A stretch of 64,000 nt of DNA from Pyropia yezoensis (Eukaryota > Rhodophyta > Bangiophyceae > Bangiales > Bangiaceae). Location: contig CM020619.1 in NCBI GenBank assembly GCA_009829735.1, forward strand, positions 31,269,751 to 31,333,750, in the 5' to 3' direction. The notes under the pieces were generated by a model, which made no database searches, was not told the origin of the DNA, and worked only from the letters and a program-made list of their open reading frames with translations. A program made the translations under genes and the position numbers. This document shows, piece by piece, positions 47,307-56,464 of the stretch. The number at the start of each line of letters is the position of its first letter. Within the stretch, counting starts at the first letter, position 1.

Positions 47307-48741
47307 TCACGAAATCAAGAGGTGAGAGGGCCAAGATCCTACGCCCTTGCAGCCGCATTCAAGGTTGTGCGGATGCAACAGAACCATGGTCGTATCTCGA
47401 CGGTCGGCAGATACCCTGCTGGTATTCAATGCCCTAGATACGTAGGCCGCTGCATCCGTGCGCACCGGATCCACCTCGAGGAGGCGTGATCCATCCTCTG
47501 AGGGGCGGGCCGCTTCCAACGCATCCACGCACCCCCCCCACCGCGGCGGCCGAGTCGTAGGACCACGCGACGCGGAGGTCGGCGAGCGGGTTCCCCCCCC
47601 CCCCCCGCCGCCGCCGTCCCCGCCGGCGGCCGGCGCGGCGTGGCCGACGGCGGCAGTGGGGGGGGCGGCGGGGTGGCGGCGGCGGCGGCGGCGGCCAGGC
47701 CAGGTGGAACCGCCCTGGCGGTGGCACCTCCCGCCGGCCCGCCAGGGCGGCCAGCCAGTCGACGCGCACCCCCACCACTGACGGGGGCAGGCGGGCGGCG
47801 GCGAGCACCGCCGCCGACGCGGTGACCGCCACGACCGTCACGCCAGCGGGGGGAGGGGGCGGGAAGGGGGGGGGGGGGGGGGGGCGCCCGGGGGGGGGTG
47901 CCCGCGCCCCGCCGGCGGGGGTGCGGGGGGGCGGCGGCGGTGGTGGCCGACGCGACGCGCGCGGTGCCGCCGATGGCGGCAGCGCGGGCGGCGGCGGCGG
48001 CTGCCCAGGCGGGGGGGCAGGCCCCCGCCGGTGAGGAGGAGGAGGTGGAGGGTGGCCAGGCCGGGGGGGGAGGAGGGCGGCCGCCGACGCCGCGTGCGGC
48101 CGCCGCCGCCGCCGCGGGGGATGGGAGCGGACGGGCGGGTGGAAGTCCCCCGCCGGTGGAGGGGGGGAGGGCGTGGGAGCGGGGGGTAGGGGTCGCGGCC
48201 GCGCCATCGGCAGCGGCAGCGGCTGGTGTGGCGGTCGTGGCGCCGGCGGCAGAGGGATGACGGCCGGGGGTGGCGGCCGAGCCGCGGATAGCAGCAGCGG
48301 GGGTGCTGACGGCCGTGCCGCCGGCGGAGGGGCGGGCGGGGGTGGTGGCCGTGCGGCCAGGCAGGGGGGTGGCGGTGGCTGTGGCGGTGGGGGGGGCGGG
48401 GGAGGGGGGGGGGGGCGCCGTCGCTTGGGGGGGGGGGAGTTGTGCGGCACAGGGTCGCCGCCGTCGCCGGGCGGTGGGAGGTGGCGGCGGGGGGGGGGCG
48501 AGTGGCGACGGCTGTGGCGGTGATGGCGGCGGCGGCGGGGGCGACCGCAGTGGCGGCGGCTGCGGCTGCAGCTGCGGCTGCGGCGGCCACTGTGGCTGCG
48601 GTAGCTGGGGCAGTGACAGCGACAGCGGCAGTGGCGGCGGCGCCTCGGACGGGGCTGCCGGCCGCGCGGGTGGTGTGAGGCGGCCACCAACGGCGGTGGG
48701 TGGGACTCTGTCCCGGCGCCCACAGTGGCGACGGCGGTCAC
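47307..48741 (-). pseudogene. Possible Pro-rich coding region, frameshifted
   Basis: A minus-strand frame (48741 to 47434) is extremely Pro/Arg-rich and then becomes more ordinary protein: VTVVAVTASAAVLAAARLPP, GVRVDWLAALAGRREVPPPG, and NPLADLRVAWSYDS. At a C-run (about 47531-47538) the sense seems to pass to another frame that reads WMDALEAARPSEDGSRLLEV to a stop at 47307. The V.VDWL...G..VPP pattern faintly recalls the end of a BRCT domain. Low-complexity runs make frame and start uncertain. It may be a real gene with sequencing errors, a decayed gene, or chance. Confidence 0.25.
47864..47898 (+). repeat. Poly-G tract
   Basis: Runs of G up to about 18 long, broken by a few bases. Many shorter G-runs follow to about 48820. 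Strong G-quadruplex potential, and a place where sequencing indels are likely. Confidence 0.7.
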
Positions 48742-48848
48742 GGCGGGGGCGGGCGTGGTCGGGGTGCAGACGTCCCGGTTTTCCGTCCCGGTGTTCGGGG
48801 GGGGGGGGCGGTGCGGGGGGGTGGGTGCGGGGAGCCGCGCGCTACCTG

Positions 48849-49045
48849 AGTGGAATAACGAAAACGTAGATTTCGGAGAGAATCGAACCCGGGCGCTTGA
48901 GAAGTAAGCGGGATGGCGCGCTCAAGCGATCAGGCAACCGGGTGAAGTCCTTGACATCTCGGGCCAGATTTGAGGTTCTGTCCCCATCTCATTACGAGTA
49001 TCTCCCTGTTAGGTAAGCCGATCGGTGATTATGTACTATGCTACA
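48849..49045 (-). repeat. 3' LTR of the TRIM
   Basis: 197 bp, aligned to 49259-49461. Its outer end reads AGTGG where the other copy has TGTGG, a single change in the terminal dinucleotide. Contains tRNA-like boxes. Confidence 0.7.
48881..48937 (-). promoter_or_regulatory. tRNA-like A and B boxes in the TRIM 3' LTR
   Basis: On the minus strand, the A-box-like TTGCCTGATCGCTTGAGC (48937-48920) and the B box GGGTTCGATTC (48890-48880) lie at tRNA-gene spacing. The B box matches the GGTTCGANTCC consensus closely. The acceptor arms do not pair and the T stem is weak, so it is not a functional tRNA gene but could be a pol III promoter. Confidence 0.55.
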
Positions 49046-49237
49046 TAACTTCCTACTCAAGTCTGAGTCGTCTTCGATTCGGCCCAAGTCCCCAGCCCTC
49101 TCGATCTGGACTTCCCCATTTCAGCAACGACACCTACTTCCTCGTCATTCCTTACAGCCGGTTCCCGCCACGTGTATTTCGGCCCTGTTCGCACGTTGTA
49201 TGTAGCCACGTGTATTTGGCCCTGTTCGCACGTGCGA

Positions 49238-49257
49238 GATCCCCTGTTACTGCACCA
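49238..49257 (-). other. Primer binding site of the TRIM
   Basis: TGGTGCAGTAACAGGGGATC on the minus strand, one base inside the 5' LTR. It shares TGGNG-AG-A-CAGGGGA with the family A and B primer sites. Confidence 0.55.
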
Positions 49258-49258
49258 T

Positions 49259-49461
49259 TGTGGAATAACGAAAAAGTAGATTTTAGAGAGTCGGAATCAA
49301 ACCCGGGCCTTTGAGAAGTAAGCGGAACGGCGCGCTCAAACCACTAGGCAACCGGGTGAAGCCCCTGACATCTTGGGCCAGATTTGGAGTTTTCTTCCCA
49401 TCTCATTACGAGTACCTACCTTTTAGGTAAGCCGATCGGTGATTATGTATATGATGCTACA
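49259..49461 (-). repeat. 5' LTR of the TRIM
   Basis: 203 bp, minus strand TGTAGCA...CCACA. Repeats the left copy with an offset of about 410. Confidence 0.7.
49293..49351 (-). promoter_or_regulatory. tRNA-like A and B boxes in the TRIM 5' LTR
   Basis: A-box-like TTGCCTAGTGGTTTGAGC (49351-49334) is very close to a tRNA D-arm; B-box-like GGGTTTGATTCC (49304-49293). Both LTRs keep these blocks although other positions have changed. Confidence 0.6.
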
Positions 49462-49466
49462 ACCTG

Positions 49467-51190
49467 CACGACCGCCGGATCCGCGCCGAGAAGAGTGGAC
49501 GGGCTGGCGCCGCCTCTTGCCGCGGCGGGCTGCGACGTGGCTTGCGTCGCTGCGTCTGCCGCCTCTCTTGTCGGGCGTCGCGTGGGCAGCGGGGTCGGCA
49601 GCAGCGCTCATGGGCTCGGCGGCGGTGGCAGCGCGGGACCCGTCGTGCTGCGGCCGCGGCGACGACGCGGTGGGCCTTGGGAAGCCCCCCGCGGCGGGGC
49701 CGTCGGGACCGCCGAGGTCGCCGCCACCCTGCCGGCTGTGCGCCACCCTGCGGGTGTGAGCCGTCGACGCGGGCGTGGCCGTGGTGCGCGGCGCCCGACG
49801 ACGTAGCGGCCGCGGTCGCACTCCGACTGCCCCGCCTCCGTTACAAGCTCATCCCACGGCAGGCGACCGCCCCCACTGCCGCCGCCGCCGCAGCAAACAA
49901 GCACGCGGTGGTGGGCGGCGTGGCTGCCGAACGGGCGTGACATTGTGCTCGCCCTGTGCCGCCGCCGCCGCCCCACCTTTGCCACCCGCCGGCCCGTGTA
50001 CGAACCTGTCGGACGACCCGGCCAACACGTACCACCCCTGCCAACGCGGCCGCGGTTGCGAGTATTGTCGCCGCCGCGGGCGACGGCTTTGGGCCCGACG
50101 ACTGGGCGGGCGGGCGCGGGGGTCGCGACCAAGTCAGCCGCTTGCCGGGGCGGTTCTGCTGAAGGACCGTCGTTGGCGCCGCTTTGCGCATCGGTCGGGA
50201 CGTGCGGGGGGGGGGGCGGGCATGCTCACTTGAACTGCTCGGGCTGGTGCCCCCCCCCCGCCCCCCCCACGGGTGGGGGCCGACGCCGAGAGCTTTTGTT
50301 GTGGCGGTGGTGGCGGAGACGGTAGCAGGCCGTGGCGCGCCGCCCCCTCCTCGGTGCCGCTGCAAGTCCACACCGGCTGCGGCAAGACGACGTGGGCGGC
50401 GGCGCCGGATGTGCCGCCGGTGGTGGATGCGGTGCAGCGGCATGAAGGGGGAGTGGAGGTGGGGGCCTCAGGACGGGGCTGCAGCGTGGGGGCATTAAAG
50501 TGAGCATTCGTGCCTCAACTCGCTTCCAGCCAACTTCGTGCACTCGTGGCTGTAGCTCACACGGGACAGCCACCACGAAAAGGACATCACGTAGCGTGCT
50601 CTCCAGCTCTACAGGTCCGTACAGTATGCGCCGCAGCCCCCCTGATGTTGGGACCTTCTACACCACCCCCACTGCAGTGGGCAGCTGTTGGTTGGTCAAA
50701 GAGCGGACAACGGCGTGCTCTTTCCGGACCTCCTGCACGTAACAATGCCCCGTACGCCCTCTTCACATCCAGACCGCTTCCATCCCCAGGGGGGGGGTGC
50801 TTGGAAAGTGAGAGGTACGGGGGGATAAGGGGCGGTGGCCAGTGCGTCCGCCCCCCCCCGCCCGTCTGTCGGGGTGCTTCAAGGGGCGAGTGCGCTTGGA
50901 GGTGGGGGTGGGGGAGGGCGCTTGGAGGTGGGCGCGGGGGGGAGACGGGGCTGAACGGACGGCGGGCGGGCATGGTGGTGGGCGCGCAGGTCGCGAGCGT
51001 GCGACGCAGACAGCAAGACGGAGGGCATGTTCTGAAATCCTCCGTCACGAGGGTGTGTCGCAACCGTAAACTGGTACAGGAAAGCCTGCACCCCGGCCAC
51101 AGCATGAATCCGTCGCGTTTTTCCGCTCTTTTCGTTACGCACGCTTGTTGTAGCTCTTTGCTGATCGTAGCGGTGCGTGCTTGAGGATGC
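49467..51190. other. GC-rich region without a supported gene
   Basis: Many overlapping frames on both strands. A plus-strand stretch near 50340-50430 reads VHTGCGKTTWAAAPDVPPVV and another near 50010-50080 has a small Cys cluster (CQRGRGCEYC), but neither continues as a recognisable protein. From about 50505 the composition is more mixed. I cannot call a gene. Confidence 0.4.
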
Positions 51191-52529
51191 GGATGAAGCG
51201 CACCGACCTCAGCTTGACGGCGGTACCGCTTGGGCACGCTGCTTCGGTCAGCAAAATTCAATCGCAAATGCTGCAGAAAAGTGCAAACAAGATGGACCGC
51301 AAGTATTTGCAGGAAGGCTCGCTCGGATGGCCAACCCTTGCGGATGGCTGCGTGCTACACCCCGTTTCCTGCCCGCTCATTGGCTGCCTCGGGGGTTCCG
51401 CGCTACAGTCAGTATTGGACAATGTCCCAGGCTGTTGTGGCTAATTTGACGGCGGCTGCAGTGTGCTTGCGGCCGCGGCTGTGGGATGTTACATGCGGAC
51501 CAATGAGTGAGTGACATTGCACGACGTCGGTGATTGTATGTCACACGGGTACCTGACTGGCGTTCCCGAGGTGTGCTGGCCGTGCCGTACCGGACTGTCA
51601 GGGACCTGTGTGGAGGGTGGTGCTCGAGCGTATCTCGGGCCCGTTGCGTGCGCGCACCTGCGTTTTTAGTGCGTGCACGAGAGGGGGGGCTTGGCCCGAG
51701 CGTGCCCGTGTGGGCGCGCCTGCGTGCCGCTGGGGGCCATGCGTGCACGGGTGCCCGTGTGGGCACGCGTGCGTGCCCCCGGCGTGGGGGCCTGTGCCGG
51801 CTCTACATGAGCGCGGGCACGGTGCCCGAGGGGGGCGATTGCGCGGAAAAGAAAAAAAACGAAGAAGAAAGACTCTGGGATTTCTGTGTCTGGGGTGCGC
51901 ACGGACGTCGGCCGCCCCTATTGCACGGACCCGCGGCCGGTTGCAGGCCGTGAGTCTGACATCATTTCCGCCGATACTTCCACAGCTGTGGCACGGCTGA
52001 CAAAAGTGCACGAGTTGCCGCGGACTCTGCTACTCTTAGCAACGATCGGCGATTCTCGCGTTGTAGATCCATGCGTAAGACCATGATAGTCGATCGATCG
52101 TGACTGAGTATTGTCACGGACGTGACAATACAGTGCGTTCGCGATCATATCAAGCTCGTTGATACCCACCGCTGGATATAAACGAGCCGAACAACGCACG
52201 AGAGAGCTCCTCAGGATTGTACTGCAAAATGCCAATAGTGTATTTCTCTCACCATCTTCTGGGGCATTGCACAAAATTTGCAGCACTTACATGATATCCT
52301 GGGAGCGCGAACAAGGCATCGCCTGGCGGCGGTGGGCCACGGCCGAGAAATCGGCTTCGACAGGGGTACCGTCGTCGTGGACCGCTTCTCTCGCCCGGTA
52401 CTGTACCGCGTTGCCGACGCTTGACCGTCTCGCGACTGCATTTCAAGACCACGCCGCTTCACTATGGTAGTGTAATACCTCGGTGCTGTGAAACTGTTTG
52501 CGCTTCACTATTTGTGGATGTTGGTATGA
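51191..52529. other. Region without a supported gene; contains a palindrome
   Basis: Moderate GC. A minus-strand frame of 122 residues (51918-52286) and a plus-strand frame of 103 residues (52159-52470) have ordinary composition but no family I recognise. A perfect inverted repeat lies at 52108-52131. Confidence 0.4.
52108..52131. repeat. Perfect 11-bp inverted repeat
   Basis: Arms GTATTGTCACG and CGTGACAATAC separated by GA. It could be a dimeric protein-binding site, a hairpin, or the tip of a transposon. No partner or gene context identifies it. Confidence 0.6.
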
Positions 52530-52534
52530 CTTCC

Positions 52535-52897
52535 TGTAGCACAACAGGAATCCGTCGCACGTCCACTCTCAGGGAACACTCACCAAGGGGGATCGACACC
52601 GACGACACCGGGGGGCCAAGGTTGCTGTCCTTGGAGCGCAAGCCACGGGACCAAGATGGGAGCCCAAATGGGAGGGGTTTGTTGTTCTACCTTGGCCGGC
52701 GGTGGATTCGCCGCCGGCCCCCTTGTTATAAACCCTCGGAGACACTACTAACTACCCTCCACCCTAAGATGCAAGTCCCTCTGGTCATACGTAACTTATA
52801 GATACCGTGACCAGTACGGACTATCAAATTGAAAGCCAAGGATTAGAAGTAGCCCCCCTAATACTAGGGTCACAATACGGCCGACCATATTGCTACA
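52535..52897 (-). repeat. 3' LTR of A3
   Basis: 363 bp, family A LTR in reverse orientation, tgtagca...tgctaca. Followed at 52898-52910 by the polypurine tract (seven G's on the minus strand). Confidence 0.95.
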
Positions 52898-53482
52898 TAT
52901 CCCCCCCTTAGATTCGGCCCGTCCTCGGGTCGAGTTGCATTCGGGTTACCGAATGTAAGTGGGTCGCGTGACCGTTTACCAGTCGGGTGGGGCTTTGCGC
53001 CCGGTCGCGACAGACACCCCTTTTCGAGGTTGTCTGAGGGGGGTGCCCCCCTTTGTGTGGTACACACACGATCCGTTTTCCGGACCGTTGAATTCCCGAT
53101 GCGGGTTTCTGTTCACGACCCCCCTTTCCGAGGGGTGGTGCAAGCGGATCCGCCACCAGGCGTCTGGTGGTAGGGGAGCCCCTCTCGTGTTACCGAGTGA
53201 ATGGGGGCGGCTGCTGCCCGCTTTTCGCGGGGGCGCTTTCGGGGTGACCCCCTCGTGGTTGCCCCGTACGGGGGTGTGGCCCAGCCCGCCCAGGTGCCTG
53301 GGTGGAGCGCGTTCATAGCTCCGTGGGGCGCGGGTCGACCCGCGCACTTGCGGCGCTTCTCGTGGCCTTTTGTGGTCATAAACGCGGGTGCCCGCGCTTC
53401 CCTGGCTCGTCCGGTGGTCCCACCGTACCGGGTCGTAGCCGTCGACGGCTTCTGGGCGCGGGGGACTGTGCCACCCGTTACC
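52898..53482. other. A3 region between 3' LTR and aORF, with polypurine tract
   Basis: Corresponds to 21797-22383 of A2. It holds the polypurine tract at its left edge and the presumed aORF leader on the plus strand. The aORF frame is open upstream to 53201. Confidence 0.6.
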
Positions 53483-56014
53483 ATGTCGCATCCCCAGGTG
53501 CTTGGGGAGGAGGAAGACCTCCTGATCGGGGAGGAGATGGAGGACGACGCGCCTGTCGGTCCTGCCGCTGCGCGTTACGGGGCGAACTCGTCGGAAGACG
53601 ACGAGCCTGTGGCGTCCGTCCGTGTGTCGGCCGGAGGACTGTCGTCCGTGTGCAGCGGCACGACGGTGCCGTCGGTCGGGGGTCAACCCGGCGGTCAACC
53701 GCGCGTGGCTGCCTCTACCCCTTCCCTTCCGGCTAATCGGATGGAGCCTGGTGCCGGTGCCGGCTCGCCGCAGCTACCCCAAGATGGCCCGCCCTACGGC
53801 GGAAGTGGCGATTCCCGGCCGACTCCGGCTGGGCAATGTGGTCCGGGTGTCCGGACGGTGACTCCTCAAGGCGATCCCGACGTTGACGTGGGTGGTGGTG
53901 GCGGTGCGACACCCGGTGCGGCGAGTCAAGACGGTGCGGGTGTCCGCACGGCCGGTGCTTCGGCTCCGGAGGCTGTCCAAGTGCCTTCCCCTTCCGAGGC
54001 GGGGGCGACGTCGACGGGTGGTGTCGGCGCCGGTACCCTACCCGCGGTGCCGCGGGCGTCGAGCGGTCAAGACGCTCCTTCCCCCATGGCGGTTGACACC
54101 GGGAGCTACTCCGGGCGGGTGCCCGCCCTACTTCTTCCTCCTCGTCCCCGTGCCCCGGCGCCGGTGCACCTACTCGTTGGGCTTCCGCCGGCGCCGGCGC
54201 TTCTTCCTGGGCCGGCCCGGGTTGCCCCGTTGGGCGGCCACGTCGGCCTGGTCGGTGGCGGCGTCGCCTCTGCGGGTGGCGGTACCGCTTCCGCGCGGGG
54301 CGGTGCCGCCTCTGCGGTGGGACACCCCCCGTTGTCGGTCTCCGAGCTGGTGGCTCGGGTGCGTAGCCTGACGGTGCAAGAAGCCATGGACTCAGGCGGT
54401 GGGATGCGGGTGGACTTCCACCCGCCGGGCCGTCGTGGAGGTACCTCCCGTCCGGTTTCGTTGGACCCCTGTTGGGAGCGGGAGCTGGCTCGGCTGGTTG
54501 CCCAGCCTGACGCGGTTCGCGTCGAGCATCATTGGGTACTCAGCCAGCCGGACGACCGGCATGCTCAACTCTGGCGCGCCTGGGTCGGGCGGCCTGAGGC
54601 TACTCTGCACCCCGCTTTTGGGGTGTGCGACTTGGTTGCCCCCGCGCTGCCGCGGGAGGTGGATTACCCTGCGGGTGCCCGCGGGGTGGCTGCTACCCAG
54701 ACCCCTGTGGCCTTCGGGCAGCTTGTGCCTGGTACCAACCGGTATCCCGGTTTGGACTACTACCCGGGGGATCCCCCGTATCTGTGGCTGACGCCGCCCT
54801 TCCCGACCATGGGTGGCTTGAATTCAGCTTCCAGCTGGCGTCGAAGCCATGGTGTCATGGCGGACCCATTCCGCACGGATATAACGTGCGCGTTGCAGAC
54901 CGGTAACGGTCGTGCTCCCGTATACACTCTGTTGCGCCCGCCTGGGTGGCAAGAAGGGTGGGAGCCCGCCCCGGCTTTCCGGTTTGACACCGGTCCTTGC
55001 CTGCGCTACTTCGGCAGTGTGCTGGCCGCTCGGCCCACGCATGCGCTGCAGGGTGTCTTTTCCCTCGAGGTTACCCTCGGGCAGGTCTCTTCCTTCTTGT
55101 TGTCGGCCCGCCGACAGGGTCGGCTGTTCCATCTTCCGACGGGTGTCCGTCGGCACCTTGGGGAGCTAGGCGTTGACGCCATTGCTACTGGGACGGGGTT
55201 AACCCGTGAGCTGACTGCGCTCGTGGCCGTTCACGATGCCGTGAACTGGTAGGCGGTGGCAACCTTGCCGCCGTTCCGCGACGCGCAACCGGGAACGCTC
55301 CCGTTGCCTCGTCACTCGCTACGTATCCGCCGAGTTATCTCGGGTGAGGATGGATACCAGGGGTGGGCATCCACCGAGTCGGTACCAGGCCTGGGTATTA
55401 CCGTGGTTCTGCCCGACCCTCTCCAGGTGGGAACCCCCTGGTTCGGTAACCCGACTCCTATGGGGACGGGTCGCCGTCGCCGTGAGTGGGACTCCACTGG
55501 TGGAGGCCGCGAGACGTATCGTCGTCGTGGGGAGTTCCACCGGGTTCCCGGTGGGCGTTCTGCCCAGGAATCTGGTCCTCCTTCACGGTCGTACCGTGCT
55601 CCTTACCAGCTACCGCCGTCTCCGGCGGTGGCGGTGTCCACTCCTCCGGCTGTAGCTCCGGTTCCTCCGGTGGCATCGCCGGCTCCCGTCATGCCCGACG
55701 GGGGCCCTCGCTTGTGGTATGAGGGCGTTAACGCCCTTCTCTCTCGTGAGTTGACGGAGGCGCCTCCGGTTAGCTGGGGGGACATCCCCCCAGCTGCTGC
55801 GCTGGTCGGTACCGCGCGTTGCCTCGGGTGGGTGCTCAACCGCCTACAGATGGCTCTGGATGCTGTGGAGGCTGGTGACAGCACTCTGGTGCATCTTAGC
55901 GCTGAGGTAGCACAAGCGCTCAACCGGCGTGAGATAGCCGACCGTTGGAGTACGGAAGTGTACGCGACGACGCGTGACTGGCCCCCATCTGCTGGCGGGG
56001 GTAACCCCTTCTGA
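53483..56014 (+). pseudogene. Antisense ORF (aORF) of A3, interrupted by one TAG
   Basis: The start ATG at 53483 (MSHPQVLGEEEDLL) is the one shared with A1 and A2. 589 codons lead to a TAG at 55250-55252, right after HDAVNW; the frame then continues open for 253 codons to 56014. Core motifs match A2 with many conservative changes: SVSELVARVRSLTVQEAM, DDRHAQLWRAWVGRPEATL, PALPREVDYPAGARG, RRQGRLFHLPTGVRR, and C-terminal LVGTARCLGWVLNRLQMAL. Linkers differ freely from A2. The TAG replaces the Ala codon that follows Trp in A2. Either a dead copy or a two-part product; the first is more likely because pol also has a TAG. Confidence 0.7.
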
Positions 56015-56464
56015 TGGTTGTGGGAGTGAGAGTGAGGGATCCGGTGACCCTTATGGTGGCCGGGTATTAGTGAGTATAAACTCATCCCCTTTGGGGGCAT
56101 TGCTTGCCTCTGTTTGCTGCCCTGGGGAGTACCCCTTCTGGCTCAGTGGTGCCCTGCCTCCCGTCCAACTTCTTCCGGTTGGTTCATGCTTGGGGAGGTC
56201 ATCCTCCCTCACTATGTGTCTTGGCTTGGGGAGGTCATCCTGCCTTGTAAGCCCCCTAGTTACTTCGATATTATCGGAGTTAGCCTTTACCTTTAAGTTA
56301 ACTTATTAAGGTTCAGGTTTTACTTAGCTACCTAAGCTTGGCTGGACTTAGAAACCTAAGTCTGATTTGACTTAGAAACCTAAGTCTGCCGTAACCATGT
56401 CACACCCTACTTAGTAGGACTAAGCCCCACCCCCCTACATCCGAAGTCGGATTCGGTTGCGTTG
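56015..56464. other. Spacer between convergent aORF and pol (A3)
   Basis: Non-coding. Palindromic units ACTTAG...CTAAGT repeat at about 56320-56385 with spacing near 24, as in A2 but with changed loop bases. GGGGAGGTCATCC repeats near 56193 and 56228. Confidence 0.6.

Larger units (their letters stand above)
48849..49461 (-). mobile_element. Miniature LTR element (TRIM) with tRNA-like LTRs
   Basis: 613 bp: two direct repeats of about 200 bp (48849-49045 and 49259-49461) around a 213-bp non-coding interior, flanked by a perfect 5-bp duplication acctg (48844-48848 and 49462-49466). On the minus strand the right repeat starts TGTAGCA and ends CCACA. It is followed, one base later, by TGGTGCAGTAACAGGGGATC, a close relative of the primer sites of families A and B. 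A purine-rich stretch precedes the other repeat. This is the layout of a TRIM. The two repeats differ at many bases, so it is old. Confidence 0.7.

Noticed and set aside
48849-49461. Two functional tRNA genes on the minus strand
   Set aside because: A and B boxes are present, but the acceptor arm does not pair, the T stem is weak and the anticodon arm is not convincing.
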